The notes beneath the pieces were generated by a model. The model had not been told where the DNA came from. It saw only the letters and a list, made by a program, of their open reading frames with translations, and searched no databases. This document shows positions 1-14,610 of a DNA stretch of 64,000 bases, piece after piece; positions within the stretch are counted from its first letter, which is position 1, and each line of letters begins with the position of its first letter. The DNA lies in assembly GCA_023846275.1 (NCBI GenBank), contig CM043877.1, positions 12,817,107 through 12,881,106 on the forward strand, written 5' to 3'. The position numbers were made by a program, and so were the translations under genes. Source of the stretch: Vanilla planifolia. Lineage: Eukaryota; Streptophyta; Magnoliopsida; Asparagales; Orchidaceae.

Positions 1-959
1 CACCATTCCTAGTATTTTTTGATCGATTTGGGCTACTAGCAGCTGAGTCCCTCAGTAGTTTGATCGGTAAAGGATTTAAGGAAATTAGTGATTTTTAGGA
101 ATTAATTAAATTCCTATTAAATCAAAACTTAGAAAATTATGACATTAGCTGCAATGTCTAATTGAATCAATCTCAAAAAAATTATTGACTTATTTAAATC
201 TTGTTGATGAGACCAACCTGTCAACAAAATTTCATAATTTTTTAAGAAATTTACTTAATTTTAAGTATTTTTTAAACTTCAATCCTTAAAAATCGTTATT
301 TATCATTTGTTTATTTTTTTGGATTTTTTAATTCCAAATTCATTGGACATCCTTTTTCTATTAAGAAAATTTTATTAAACTTATTATTTTAAGATCCATG
401 TATGGATAAAGTTTCATAATGTTCTAAATCCATTTAAAATAAATTTAATTAATTTTTAGATATTTTTTCTAAACTCTTGAATAAAGTCTTATTAACATAT
501 AATTCTTTACTTTAATTCTTAGAAGATACTAAGTTTTACCAACTTGATATTCTTTGATTTTAAATAATTTGTACGACTAATTTCTCAATTCATCTATTTT
601 CATTGAAGTGTTTTTTTAGATAATTATAAAATAATTATTAATTTTTCTAAGTTTTAGATATTTAAAAATAATTATAAACTCAATTTTTTTTTATATTTCA
701 CGTATTACAAATTCACTCTCCTTAGAATTATCAATCAATTTTAAGATCATTATTTTTTGTTAATTTAAATATTAGGTAATTTAAAATCCTTAAAATATTT
801 ATTAAAATATTTGTCTCTACTTTTAGGATATTATATTATCCTTCAATTTACATGGTATTTAAGATTCATTATTAATATTATATGTAGAGTGACAAATGTT
901 GATATGAGATCATAACTTTATCAAAAATATTGATTAAGATGTTTTTAAAATTATAAAGA

Positions 960-1450
960 AATAATAAACACAAGAGAGTGGTGAATTATGTAGTTTTTAA
1001 TACTTAATATAGTTTAAAACACGTCAAATAGAAATAAATTCCTTTTGATTTCTTAACTCATTCAAAAGATTCAAATTCTTTCAAAAAGAATATATGTTAC
1101 ATTCTTTAATAGCTCTAGTTTTATGCTTTACAAAATGTTAGTTTTCATAAAGTTTTTTTGTAGTAATGAGTTGTTAGGATGTAATGAACAAGTATAATAA
1201 GTAAAATAAAAGAAAGAAAATATTTTAGTCGTTTGACAAAATTTTTACATACATGTATCCTCAATCGACCCAATAAGATTTCTACTAACAAAATTAATCT
1301 CTTTTATCGTAATAAATAGAAGTAAACCCTCGCAAAGGCACTCTTTCATCATAGTAAGTAGTGTTATACCTTTATAAGCTTCTCATTTTCATCACAATAA
1401 GTAGGGGTACATCTTTACAAAGAGAATAAGTAAAGTTAATAATTATTTCA
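960..1450. repeat. Probable old LTR relic
   Basis: The stretch starts near 'gtggtgaatta' and later holds 'atcgacccaataag' and 'atcgtaataaatag'. A similar arrangement ('ttcgacctaaccc' then 'agtcgtaatagg') recurs at 44,740-44,910, and GGGGTGAATT-like starts recur at 52,770 and 54,735. I read these as decayed LTRs of related elements. The match is short and uncertain. Confidence 0.3.
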
Positions 1451-1559
1451 ATAGATTATAGAATAAGTGTAACACCTCAATTATCAAATCATGTATGAAT
1501 CAAAATATTTTCTCAAATATGCCAAAATAAATCAAAATAATATGTTTCAAAATATAAAA

Positions 1560-1790
1560 ATAAATATGTATTTGCATAGAATTTGTCGAGATGAGTCTAA
1601 CAACATTTGTTTCATCTTAATTGGAGTTCATTTAGAATTTCTTTGAATTATCAAAGACAATAAAATAAACACTAATAATTATATATTATATATATAATAT
1701 TAAATTTTTATTTTCTAAAATAGAACCTCCTTTTTGTAGCCATGCTAACTTCCTCGCCTTAGGTTTTCCCTTGTGTGATCTACCAAAATT
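1560..1790. repeat. Dispersed repeat, copy a
   Basis: Shares 'gagatgagtcta.caaca' and a similar following layout (AT-rich spacer, then a 'cctcc...' stretch) with 5,550-5,745 in the same orientation. It is probably the same old LTR family; identity is low. Confidence 0.3.
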
Positions 1791-2643
1791 ATGTCTAAGA
1801 GTCACTTTGTCGATGATGAGGACATTAATTGCCATCATTCTTTCAAAGTCAAGAAGTTGAAGTCGATTTGCATTACTGGGGACCTCACATAAGTCACAAA
1901 AGCCAAAACCCAAACATTCCTTTCATTTCATGAGATTTATCTTGGAATTCATGAGATTTTAAGAAAAAATTATTATATAAGATCTCAATTAGAGTTTTAT
2001 GTTGTTTATTTGAAAGATTAGAGAAAAACTATTACCAGTAAGAAAACTTAAGGTTTTAAAAAAGGAAAAATAAAGAAAAGGAGGTAAGAAAGAGATAATT
2101 TTCATAATTTAATAAGTGAGTCACGCAATTTCATATGCATAACTTGAAAAATTTTCAATTTGTGCAAGACTCTTTTACTTGGGATGAAAAGATTATAATT
2201 GACAAGCTGAAATTGACAAAAAGATAAAACTAAATAATTATAGGATTACCCCAAATAATAAGAAAACTTTTGAGATAGATATTCTAGCACGATTATGATT
2301 TACGTATATTTGATGTAGTGTTGATTATTGAAATTTAGACCTTACATATGAATCTTGTATATAGCATGTGATATTGACATACTGACGTGATGTTATTATA
2401 TGTATCTACATAAAAATATGGATATGCAACTAGATGTATGCCTTTTTAATGTTGATAAATTGCTATATAAAATTATTTGAGATGATTAATTACACAAGCA
2501 TGACATTTGATGAGTTGATGAATAAATACTATAAGAAAATAAGGATTTTACATATAAAAAAATTATGTAAATGATAATAAAGGATATATAAAATGACATG
2601 AATGAATAATAAATTCCTTAAAAGTTAATATGTGTTATTCTTT

Positions 2644-2857
2644 ATAGCTAGTAGTTAGTGTGTCATAAGATTAAGATATTACAATTATGAAGTGGCTAGT
2701 AACCAGTGTACCACACTATTAATCTTATCATCATGAGGTGGTTAGTGACCAGTGTATCACATGGTTGATATTGTCATCATGAGATGGTTAATGGCCAATG
2801 TGCCATAAGATTGAGACATTTTTATCATGAAGTGGCTAGTGGCTAGTGTACCATAAG
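2644..2857. repeat. 46-bp minisatellite, about 4.5 copies
   Basis: Units begin at 2,689, 2,735, 2,781 and 2,829 with 'gaagtggctagt', 'gaggtggttagt', 'gagatggttaat' and 'gaagtggctagt'. Each is 46-48 bp and the full units end in 'atcat'. A more diverged unit precedes them from 2,644. Unit divergence suggests an old array, probably inside an LTR relic. Confidence 0.8.
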
Positions 2858-4119
2858 TAAACTAAATAAATAAATAAATAAGATTTTTATTGCAACTAAA
2901 TAAACTAAAAAGTGGTTAGGTTTACGTAAGATTTACTTAGTTTAGTGGAAATAGATACCAAAAAATAAAAACATATTAAGAAGAAGATTAAAAATATAAT
3001 AAAAAATTATATATACTTGTTATTTCTTTTAGAGATTATGATATATTTTTTTGATAATATATCATATTTTTTATATTTTAACATAAATAAGACTCTATTT
3101 GTTTATATGTTATAGTTGATACTTATTATTAGACCTTACTTGTGATTGTCCCAAATTAATGCTTATTTTATATATTTGTTTATTATTAAAGATAGCTTAT
3201 TATGCCAATGATGATTAACTTAGCCTTTCTTTGGTACTAATATCTTAGGCATATCAGAGCTCCAACAAAATGAGGATTACCAATAAGAATAATATTTATA
3301 GTTAATGGTTATGGATATAAACTATATGATTATTATATTATTGATATAAATGTTATATTGATGTAGTTATAAATTATAAAATAGATAAAATCTAAGTGAG
3401 ATTTTCTCTATTTGAATTTTGAAATTTAGGAGAAAAATGAGTTGAATATGTGACAAAAATTAGAGACAACATATTTGTAATATTAGAGTATAGTTTAATT
3501 AAAAACTAATTTAAGTTGATTGAAATTAAAAAAGAAATTGAGTTTTGTTACAAATAAAAAACTAGAGACATCACAATAAGGCTCAATAACAAACACTTGT
3601 AGAATCTTTATGGCACAAATGCTAAATAGTGTAAAGGATGTTACCAAAACAAGTTGAGAATTGATGCAATGCATATTATTCAACAAATTAAGAATGCTAT
3701 GGATGTAGAAAGGGAAAAACTTTATTTATTAATATGTATGATACTACAAAAATCATACTTTTTAACTTTAATAAAATGATTTGGCTATGCACAACATCAC
3801 ATTTTATTTATGTTTTTATCTTTATTTATGCAAGAAAGTGATTTAATATGCAAATAGGGAACATCAACTCAAAAAGCTTTTTTGCGACACACAATCTAGT
3901 TGTTATGCTCTCAAGATTTAGATCATAATAATACATCAAGGACATCATATTACATAAATTAAAATAAAATTTGGATTGTTCTTATAATTAGATAATATAA
4001 TTAGCCTGATAAACTTAAAATAAATGTATCATACAACTATGAAATGACCTTCATTATGTACAACTCTAATTCGAAGAATGATAGTTAAGTTAGAAAACAT
4101 ATTATACCAAAGAACCACA

Positions 4120-5180
4120 TGGATTATATTAGTATAAAGTAGTTCATAATTATGATTTATATAAATTGTACCAGTTTGAAAGTAGATTGTTACCATATAG
4201 TACATATTTTCATAAACGTCGAGCTCTCAAGAAAATTTCATCTCTTATTGAACAAAAATATAATACCAATGCTTTGCAATCATATATTACATAGTTTAGA
4301 TTGATTGAAATACTGATCATAGTTATATAGTACATATTATCATAATTTATGACAATAATAAAGTGAACAAAACCATCATAATTGTTCGATGCTTAAATCA
4401 TTTTCTTATGGTCTAAAAACATTTATAATATGATCACACTAATACGATATCTCTATCAAAATAATATGACACTAAGTTTATGTTTTTATGATTTAATATT
4501 GATCATATAAGTCTGATACATTAATTATCCTAGTACATAAAGAAATCATATATATTGATTTATATACTCATATAATATAAATATCATAATGATATGATAA
4601 AATAAGCATAATAATTAATAAGTTATCTAGTTAAGACACAAATATATTGCACTGTATCATGTGCAAAATAGTAACAAGATAAAGTTATACTAATATTATG
4701 TAGTGATCGTACTAATTTGTGTAGTAAGCTTATTTATTAACTTATATAAGATTTCCATTATGGCATAAAATTACAGCGCAATGACTTCTTATTGTGTGGT
4801 AAATAATGCTTGTTGATCAATTAGAAATAGAGTATAATCATAATAATATGACATAGAAATCATATGTATCAAGTTAATTCTAAGTTCAAATCTTGAGAGA
4901 AAATAAATGACATTTGTACAAAAAAAATTTTGCATACATATGATACAAGTGGAACCTTAACCCATAAAGATAAAAAAAGATAATACAAGGTTAGTCCCTT
5001 ATATGACTAACTTTTTTGCACACAACCATAATTCAGGTAGTGGTCGCACTTATACAATGGACATAGTATACTTGTATGATGTTGACACAATTTTATCCTT
5101 CAGTTGTAAATATAAGTCAAAATATAAATTATCTAAGTACGATATTAAACACTGTACTGTATGACTAATATGTAGTGAAC
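4120..5180. repeat. Dispersed repeat about 1 kb, copy 1
   Basis: Collinear, same-orientation partner of 53,690-54,670. Shared anchors in order include 'atgatttatataaat', 'ttatataagatttt/cc', 'ctaagttcaaatcttgag' against 'ctaagctcaaatcttaag', and 'aggtagtggtcgcacttatac' against 'tggtaatggtcacatttatac'. Roughly two thirds identical by eye with many small indels. No coding potential; probably part of an ancient retroelement family. Confidence 0.65.
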
Positions 5181-5549
5181 AATATAACATTAATTAAATA
5201 TGTTTTAAACTTGATTTTAATATCTTAAATCTTGAGATGAACTTAGAATGACATGTAATGATATTGCAAGTATCTTAATACAATTTAAAGATATAAATTA
5301 TTTAAAAATGATTTTATAAGAGTGCATTAATTAAATGTATAATATAATCTTAATTATGCCATTAATAGAACAATGATGGGTTAACCAATTGATAATAAGC
5401 AATTGTTTTATGTTCATTTTGAGATGTTTTCAACGATTTCATTAATGAAATTTACATTTTAATTTGTGATAAAGTGAATTAAATTAATAATTTTTAGAAA
5501 CCTTCTAAAACATGTTATTATCAAATATATTAGATTTGAAAAATGAGTA

Positions 5550-5745
5550 TATCATTGAACTCATTGAGATGAGTCTATCAACACTTTTTATATTGAAATT
5601 GGATTTTATTTGGATTTAATACAAAATTATAAAGAAAATAGAATTATTATAATTTTATAAGTAATTATTAAAAATCTCTAAAATAATTCTTAAGCCTTTC
5701 CAAACTAACTTGAGTTTGAGTTTTTCCTCCTTGGATCTATGAGAG
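5550..5745. repeat. Dispersed repeat, copy b
   Basis: Direct-orientation partner of 1,560-1,790, anchored on 'gagatgagtctatcaaca' and followed by a similar AT-rich spacer and 'ttttcctccttgga'. Decayed and of uncertain origin. Confidence 0.3.
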
Positions 5746-6954
5746 GAAAGGCACTTCCAAGTGCTTTAGTTTGCAAGAAAAGGGAAAAGCCTTTGTTTTC
5801 CTTCATTTTCTTAGTGTTAAAAAAAACAAGGGTCTAAGGGAAGTTGAAGGCTATGAAGATCATTAGTGTTTAGAGGAGATTTAGTTGTTATGAATTTTAG
5901 TAATTTACATGAGAAGCTTTAGATAAAGAAAGCCTATCAATTTCTTGTAGTATGAAGAAGGCTAAAGAAAAGGTCAAACAAAAGCAAATTGCTATTTGTT
6001 GTATTAAGAGGAAAGCTAAAGTAATTGTCCACTTGTTATAGTAGAAAAAAATTAAAGGGGATTCCTTCAGATTTCCATAATGCAGGATAAGAAAAGTGAT
6101 AATCTTGGCTCAGTGAGAGAGGAGAAGTAGGAATTGAAGGTTTGTAACTATTGTTGTATTGAATGTTATAATTGATTAGGTAAGACTGAAAAGCTTCGTT
6201 GTGTTGCTATTTGTAGAAACAAATAAGAAATCAACAACTAGCTCAAGATTGAACTATTGTTGTAGTTTTGTAAAGAACCATTGAAGGAGTTGAGAATTTT
6301 CTTATCTTACTATTAGCAAAAGTAAAATCCAATAAGGAGATGAAATGAAAAATAATGTAATGAGAGAAATTTTCTAAGAATTTAGTTAGATAAACTAAAC
6401 AATTTATGATGTAACTAGTGAGTTATTTTTGTAATTATTATTTACATAATATGTTATAGAGAACCATTCCTTTATGCCTATACATTTCTTAACTTGAGGT
6501 AAGTAACATGGCATATTAGTATGTGCATGTATATTACAATTCTTCATGAATAATATTACATAGTTGATTTGGCATAGTATTGCATGTCTTTTATAAAAGG
6601 TGGTAAAAATATCAATATCAATAACTTTTTACATGGTTAGTAAAATGATATGCATATATTATTACAAATTGAGAATAAGTCACTTCATAAAAGTAAATCT
6701 TTATTGATATGATAAAGGCAATAAAAAAGAAAGAATGAAAAAATTTAGACCTTAATCCTCGTATCATATGAGAAATAAGTAATGTTAAAAAATATGTTTC
6801 CTTTATGGCTTTATCTAATTGTGCCACTTGTGTAATTTTCTAGTATTGGTATTACTAGTATCAATTCTCACGGATTGAGTTTTCTATTGTGTAATTAGGA
6901 GCTAACACTTATTGTGTGATCTGGTGATTAAGAAATATGGAGATAATGCATATC

Positions 6955-6977
6955 TATATATATATATATATATATAT
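6955..6977. repeat. (TA)n microsatellite
   Basis: About eleven uninterrupted TA units. The motif 'ttattgtgtgatct' occurs just before and just after the run, so a small duplication may flank it. Confidence 0.9.
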
Positions 6978-9900
6978 TCTTATTGTGTGATCTAACAATG
7001 TGATTTCGCAATGGATGTGATGATATGTTAGGAGAGATGAAATGAGATCTTGAGGATAAGAATTATTAAGAGTGACTAAGGCCCTTAATATTTAAAAACG
7101 ATGTTAAATAATGGTGAAAACAATTAGGGGTGAATAACAAATTTGAAAATTTTATATATATTGATATTCATATAAGTTTGTTTATAAAAAGAGAAGTGAA
7201 ATTGGTTGTGTTTTAAATATTGAAGGATCTAGTATGATTTGTATTGTGTTTGAAAATTTTATTATATTCACACAAAGTTGGAGAGACATGACCTCTTCCT
7301 TTCTTTGATGTAATATATTTTACACATTGCTTGAGATCTAGCATATTTTGTAATATTTTTATTTTTCTTACCTATTTATGTTCACTATTAATTTATGTGT
7401 CAAGCCTTTATATTCACTCTCTTATTTGTATTGCAAGGCTTGACACAAGTAAACACTTAGTGTAAATATTTAGATATATGTTAGTAAGTACTAGAGACTA
7501 AAAGCAAGTGTGTTGTAGATAATTATTAGTAATATGGATTTGATATGATATATCTACATGTAAACTTCCTAGAAACACTATGATGTGGATTTCATGATGC
7601 TGATATAGTTTTTTTTTATCGTAGTGATGTGGTTTTATTATTGTGATCTGATATTTAATGTGGTAATGTTGTTTTTATCATTATGTCATTACTTGATAGT
7701 GATGTTGTGGTTTAGTGATAGTAATTTTTATTATATTTAAATTATTTATAAATTATGAAAATTTGATCTTTATGTATATAAAAAAAGATAATTTCTAGAG
7801 AAGACTCTATTTATATGTTTTTTAGAATTTGAAACTCTCTATTAGTCAAATTTTGAATGATTAGAGGTTATGATAGATTAAGAGTGTGATCAAATGTCAT
7901 TCCTCATCTATGTATATCATTAACATCCTTCAAATGTATTAAGGCTTTTTTCATTACTTAAATGTAAATGAAAGTGGAGGAAATTAGGAGATAAGGGTTA
8001 GACAAGTCAAGAAAAAATTAGACCAAAGTTAAGTCTTGATGATCAACTCCTAATGAGTAGTAATTTCATTAAGAGTAAGGACAAAGGCTTCTTGATATGT
8101 TAGTTGAGGTGAGCTTGAGCAAAACAACCAATACTCATTATTTGTATATCATCACATATAGATTGCTCCATAAAATACTTGATCAAGCTCTTCACTTTAA
8201 TTTTTTTATTTGAACTTGAGATGTATAATATGAAAATCACTTAACGAGAGTATTAGTAATAACAATATAATGGTATCATTATAGTTAAACTAGTTGATGT
8301 AAGATAGGTCTAGACTTTTAGTAGGGTCTAATTTGAAGTTTATAATTCTAGAGAAGCCTAAAAATTATTAAAAATTGTAAAATGTTATTTTGTACTCATT
8401 AAAGTTAGGTGGTATGTGTGATATTTTAGAATTATTCAAAGATTAGTATCCACAATTATGGCATAGATTATTAAATAGAGCAGATGACTATATATTAAAC
8501 ATTAAGTATAATGTTTTATAAAGTAGTTTTTATCACATCTAACTTCACATATATTAAAATAAAAAATTTAAGATAAACTCTATGAGAAATACTTTAATAG
8601 AAGCAAAAATAACTCTAACTTTAGACTACTACTAAGAAAATAAAAATTACTAAAAGTGCACACCTGTTTGGCGATAATGTCTTGTAGTTTCGTAGGCATT
8701 GACATGTGGAGTACTGAAGATAGGAAAAGGCGATGAGGCCATGGTTAAGGTTAGTGTTTTGGTGATAAGATAATAAGCTAGGATTTGGAGCCTTGTTAAG
8801 GAGGGTAGTGTTTTGGTGATTAGATCAAGAGAGTGGCAGGGTAGGTGAAGACTTACGGATGTTAATAAAAGTGAGAATTTGTTTGGTTAACTAATTCTCT
8901 TGGTTGAAGGTCTCTCACCTTTTTTCTTTGTCTCTCACAAGGGTTTGGTGGTTGATTGTCTTAGAAGTCTCTCATCTTCAACTCTTATCTCTTATAAAAG
9001 AAGTTAGAATCATTCCAACTAGAGTTGGGTGTACACTCTTTTTTTATGAAGGTATAAGAACACAAATAAAAATATTCTAAAATTATTCATCTTTAATATA
9101 GTGAACATCTCTATTTATAGAGATCTTAAAAGTTGATCAATAATTTCTAAAAAAATAAAAAATAATAAAAACATTACAAAATTAATTTTTATTTAGTAGT
9201 TCCCAAACTAGTTGTACATATTTGACAATGGTAATGGAACACGGCAAAGCAGTGGGGCGAGTGGCATGGGCAAAGTTACTAGTCCGATTTTTCAGGTAAG
9301 CACGGGTTAGGCAGCCTACACTGGTCGACGAGGTCTGGCAGGTTGATGCGGATTGACACGTTTTGAGCGGATTAGCCAGGTTTTTGGGTCAGTTTGGTTG
9401 AGCACACTGGTTTGCTCAGGTTATAACAATGGTTTTTAATGGCAACAGTGATGGCGACAGACAATGGTGGACAATGGAAAGCAATGAAAATAAAAAAAAT
9501 CCAATTTTAAGCATTTTTTAAGCTATTTTTATCCAAACTTTTCATCGATTGACTTATGAAACCAGTTCGATGCCAACAGATATGTGTTTATGAGCTAATA
9601 TTAGATGCTCCTATGTCACAAATGGTGTGAAAACCAAGGGCACAATAAGATTCATTATTAATACTTGCTATAAGGTGGTGGGTATTAATTTAGAATCATG
9701 CCTTTATTTGATATGATACTATTTATGATATAACTCATTGAGATTTTCCATAAGCATTTTGTGTATGATGGAGGGTGTTGGACTAAGACCATGCTTATGT
9801 TGGTTTTGTTTTGGCACTAGTAATTTGTGCAAAGTAATAGGTATAGTTGTATTATTATACCTTTATGTGGTTGAATGTTGTTTATATTTGTGTCTTTGTG

Positions 9901-12900
9901 TAGAGGTGATTGGATGTTATTGGATAGTGAGAATAATGTCCATGAAGAGAAAATATTATCTTAAAAAATAAAAGAAGATATGAAAATGAATTAGTTTCCC
10001 TATTATATGAAAATTTTGGATAAATAACCAAATATAGAAATATTTATGTTTGCAATTTTATTTCTTATATCATGGATTTCTGTTGTCATATTATTTCTCA
10101 CATAATGGCTTTATTTAGGTATTTTATCTTATTTTATTACCTTATGGATTTTTTGTTGAGTTCTTTAAACTTTAATTAGTGCTTACATCATTATTCATGC
10201 TTCCACACCATATTAAGAGGGGATTATGTGGGGATGGATGAGAGTCCCTTTTAATGGCTTGGGAATGAGAGGGTCATTAAGATGTTTAATTATATGGTTT
10301 ACATGTGGCACTTCAATTTATCTCTGTGATATTTCCATATTGGTACTTTGTATTAGGTTGTGATGTAGGTACTTATGATGTGGACATTTATTTTAGGTGT
10401 TTTTATCAAATAATATAGTCTTTTGGATTTGAAATAAAAATATATAATTATATTTGTTATTTAAATTGATTTAAGTTTTTATTTCATAGTTATTCTTTGC
10501 CAAAAGAAAATTCTTATGTTCTCAATTTAATCATGCATCTTTATTTTTTTTTATAATTAATATATCATTTTAGTAAGTTTAGGTAGGGCTAGATAATTTA
10601 ATATCTTTTGAGCTAAGCAAAGCACTCAAAAATGTCAATTCAAGGATGTTCTGCTCAACTTTAGGTTTCTTTATGTATTCTTTATTCGGAGTGAAAATAA
10701 GTAGGTCTAACATAGCCTCTACTCAATCCCAACAATTGATCACTTGGTCTTTGTCTATTTATGATTGACGTAGTCTATCACCAATTGGCTCTATCTTGGT
10801 CGAACTTATAGATGATGCAACTTCCTCCAACTTGCTCTATAGATTAGTGTTCCTCTCTTTACCTTGGTTGCTAGCACTTTTCCTTTTTTTCATTCCTTCA
10901 AGGAACTTAATTCACTAATTAGGTTGCTAATTGAGCATTTTCTTTAGTTTAACAAGGTTGTCCCCTTTTATTCATGAAGATTTCATGACTACTATCATAT
11001 TTTTCTATATAGCCCTTTTTGAAGATTACTTTCTATCCTAAAAGCAAATCTTAATAAAGAACCTTACTTTACCACCTTGATTGGTTGCTAGTTAGGGATC
11101 CTTGCCCAAATGACTTATCTTCCAGGTTATTAGGCATAATACACTAGTTCAAGCCTTATTTTCCATTTCCTTGGGTGCAAATTTTGCTAAAGACTACCTC
11201 AATGACTAATCTATTTGTGAGGGTGTTCTCACCTAAAGTTCTTATTAGTATACCATTTTTGAAGTAGTTGTAATAGAAGTGAAAGCATGAAAAAGATTAT
11301 AAGAATAAGGAAGAAGGAAAAGAAGAAGAGAACTTTAATATTCAACTTACAAAAAGAAGTATTTTCACCATCTGATTCTTAGTGTTGCCAAAACTTGTCT
11401 TAATTGATTTTTTTATTATGCTATTATGATCCCATTATCATACTTATATAATAATCCTATTCCTCTTACATCACATGAACAATTTTGTTTATGATGCATT
11501 ACATTATTGTATTATATGTTTTGATGATCGTAATGCTTTCAACCAACTATTTTCAAGTATTCTATCTATGTTATACGAAATTATATTTCTTGTAGTACTT
11601 GTATAATTAATTTCTTGTATCTATTTACTTAAGTCATAATTGACAATAGTCTTATCTATCATGCTTTAATATCTTTATTATACTGAGTATGACTAGTTTA
11701 TCATATTGTACAATTATTGTGGGGTATATTTCTTTAAATGCCTTCGCACTACCACCTACTTCATTTTTTCTCGTGTGATTATGTGATATTATATGATTTT
11801 GTTATATTGTATTATCCAATACTTCTATGGATTCTCATTGAGTACATATTACTGTATGAATGTATTTATTCTTTCATATGCTTAAAAATATTATAGTTGT
11901 ACTTATGTCATAATCATCTAACTTTAGTCTCTCACTTGATCAGACAATATGATTAACACTATCATATTATATAATACTATGTTTATTATTCACATAATCA
12001 TACTTTTATGTTAATGCTTATCATAATATATGATTTATTCATCTATTACTCAACCCATTAGATTTAGTTAATATTTTATTATTAAATGATCATTGATTTC
12101 ATATTGTATAATAATGTATTATCTATACTGATTATTTATTCTTGTGTATTAACATCCTAATATGATAACTTACTTATTTTACATGTTATTTACTTAGTTA
12201 TTAACTTAGTTATTTACTTAGCTTATTTTTATACATCTTCACACTTCTATCAAGTTCATCCTCTTAAGACCCCACATAACTCTATCCTTTAATTAAGAGT
12301 AACTAAGATATTATACACAAATAATATGTTAGGAACAAAAAAAGACTACATAAGTATGGACTTGATATTGAGACTTAACCTTAACCAATACAACTTAATA
12401 CTTTAACATAAAAAATTATATAATAATTATTTTAAAACAAAATCAATTGATCACTAATACTACTAAAATACTACAAAACTCATCATATATCAAAACGATT
12501 CTAGGATTTTTCTTACCAGTAGCATCCTCGTCTGTAGTATTTGTAACCTTATTTTTCTATATAATGAATGCATGATCTATAATGTAATACTATGTAAGGT
12601 AATAATCTCAAAAAATTAATCAAATATGAGAACTAAATATAAAATTATATTATAAAAAAATATACCAATGTAAACCTCATGATAAACGATATCAAAAGCC
12701 ACACTATAAGCCATGCATATAATACAAAAAATCATATGCAATATAAAATTATTAATTTCTTTTTTAATTTTCGTTTTTAATATTTATATTATTATTGGGC
12801 TTAATTTTTTTAAGTCATTATGCCCTCTAGATCCAATAAACATTGTTAAAAGAATTCCAGTTAGCATCCATCCAATTTATCAAATAATACTAAATATAAT

Positions 12901-13516
12901 TTTAATATGAAGATTGATATCTTATGATCCTACATACTAGTTTAGTACAACCATACTGGTATGGTATCTATATGTTACAATCCAATTCACTGGTTTGTTG
13001 ACATCCATACACACACACATGCACACAAAATTCATAGCACATACATTAGGCAAATATTTGATCTAAATATAGATTCCCTACTACCCAATATATTATTCTT
13101 AATGTCAGTAGATAAGTCTAGTACACATACCCTTATAATCCAAGATGTTGGTTTGGTGTCAAAGTTAATTTTTTTAGGAGTCTAATTTTGACCATATAAT
13201 GTCACATATGAAACAAATATGCTAATCTAGATGTATGCCAATAATGCAAAATGCCATCATATCAATTCCCTTTTAGAACTTAAGCTACGACCCTAAGCCG
13301 TATTTATACAATTGCTTAATCGTACCATATGATACTCCAAAAAAATAAGCATTATATATTATATTATGTAACCATAATCCCAGTATCATACTATATGCCC
13401 AATGATATAATTCATTTTTTAACAAACGTCGTATGTGTATGATCAGCAGGTCATACTATACAATTTTCTCTCTTTCATGTGACTCAGCTTGTTTATATAA
13501 TGTGATTGTCATGATT

Positions 13517-13521
13517 GTATG
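13517..13521. repeat. Target-site duplication of gypsy element (left)
   Basis: GTATG lies directly before the TGTTAC terminus and is repeated exactly at 22,737-22,741, as expected for LTR-element integration. Confidence 0.93.
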
Positions 13522-14500
13522 TGTTACACCCCATTTTTCCTAGGCTGATTTTTGGCATACAATTTTTTTTTTTTTATATAGACAGCTCAGATCGTCCCAT
13601 ACCAACCTGAGTAGTCTACGAAAACATAGGATATAACACATCATTACACACCTACTTCCCTTAACAATGTGGATCCCATCTCCCGGGTACACCGTCAAAT
13701 CAGGTTCATGACTCCTGAATTAACAGATGGACTCGCGCAATGTTACTCCTACTAGACCCAATACTCCTAACCCCTACGGGTAGGAGAACCGGTCTATTAG
13801 AAGTCTGAACCCCCATGGTTAAGTTCCATAGTCATGTAATGACCTCACCATCAAACAAAAAGATATATAACATCCTCAGCTAAAATATGGCACTCCACAC
13901 ACCATACTCCAAGACAATAAGGTAGGGCAGTAAATGGAAACTACATTATAAGAATAAGACCAAGTCCAACAAGTGCAATATTATCCAACCAGAAACATAA
14001 GTCAGAATTACCCTCACATATTACATGACATATGAGAATAACAACCTCATTAAATACATCCAACAGCAACAATCAACTAACCAGAATATCTCAGACAATC
14101 ACAATCAGATATCTTCCACAAGCCTGCTGACCACGATCCCACCTAATCAGGTAGCGTCAAGTCTGCCGAGCCACTGAAATATACAATACAGGAATGAGCT
14201 ACGCCCAGTAGGAAAGACAGCTAGTAAAACTCACATGCAAGAGAAGGATAATAGCAAAATATAGGAATACAGCATAACAAGGTATGGTGGATAGGCACTC
14301 TCAGTCCCAGACTCCGACCAACCACAGTCACCCCCAGTCACACCAGAGTAGCTCTCCTCTGGGCTTCCAGGTAGCGTGCCAGTGGGAACGCCCATCTCGA
14401 AACACGCATGGCGCCTAAGCACCCGACACCGCAGCGTCTCTCGTCAATCAATCTCCTGGAGACTATAGACAGATCCAGTCACAAAATCTCTAGCCAACGT

Positions 14501-14610
14501 GAGACACCCCTGCCACCCTAAGGCGCGCAGGCCTACACACTTGGCTAGCCACTGCGAGACACCCCTGCCACCCTCAGGCGCGCAGGCCTACACACATGGA
14601 CCAGGAGAGA
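14501..14610. repeat. 55-bp tandem repeat in gypsy LTR (two copies)
   Basis: 'gagacacccctgccaccct' starts at 14,501 and again at 14,556, each followed by 'aggcgcgcaggcctacacac'. The same array sits in the other LTR at 20,890-20,999. Confidence 0.88.

Larger units (their letters stand above)
1..13516. other. AT-rich gene-free region of decayed repeats
   Basis: No open frame here resembles a known protein and no gene structure is visible. Frames stay short and the DNA is very AT-rich. Recognisable pieces are listed separately: a minisatellite at 2.6 kb, a dispersed repeat at 4.1-5.2 kb, a weaker repeat pair at 1.6 and 5.6 kb, and a TA microsatellite. The stretch 9,230-9,480 is less AT-rich than its surroundings, and 8,650-9,050 holds imperfect internal duplications around 'gtgttttggtgat' and 'gtctctcac'. 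The texture fits very old LTR-retrotransposon debris, which is inference. Confidence 0.6.

Noticed and set aside
2644-2857. Regular repeats that might suggest a CRISPR array
   Set aside because: Units are contiguous, without unique spacers, and the genome is a plant's. It is a minisatellite.
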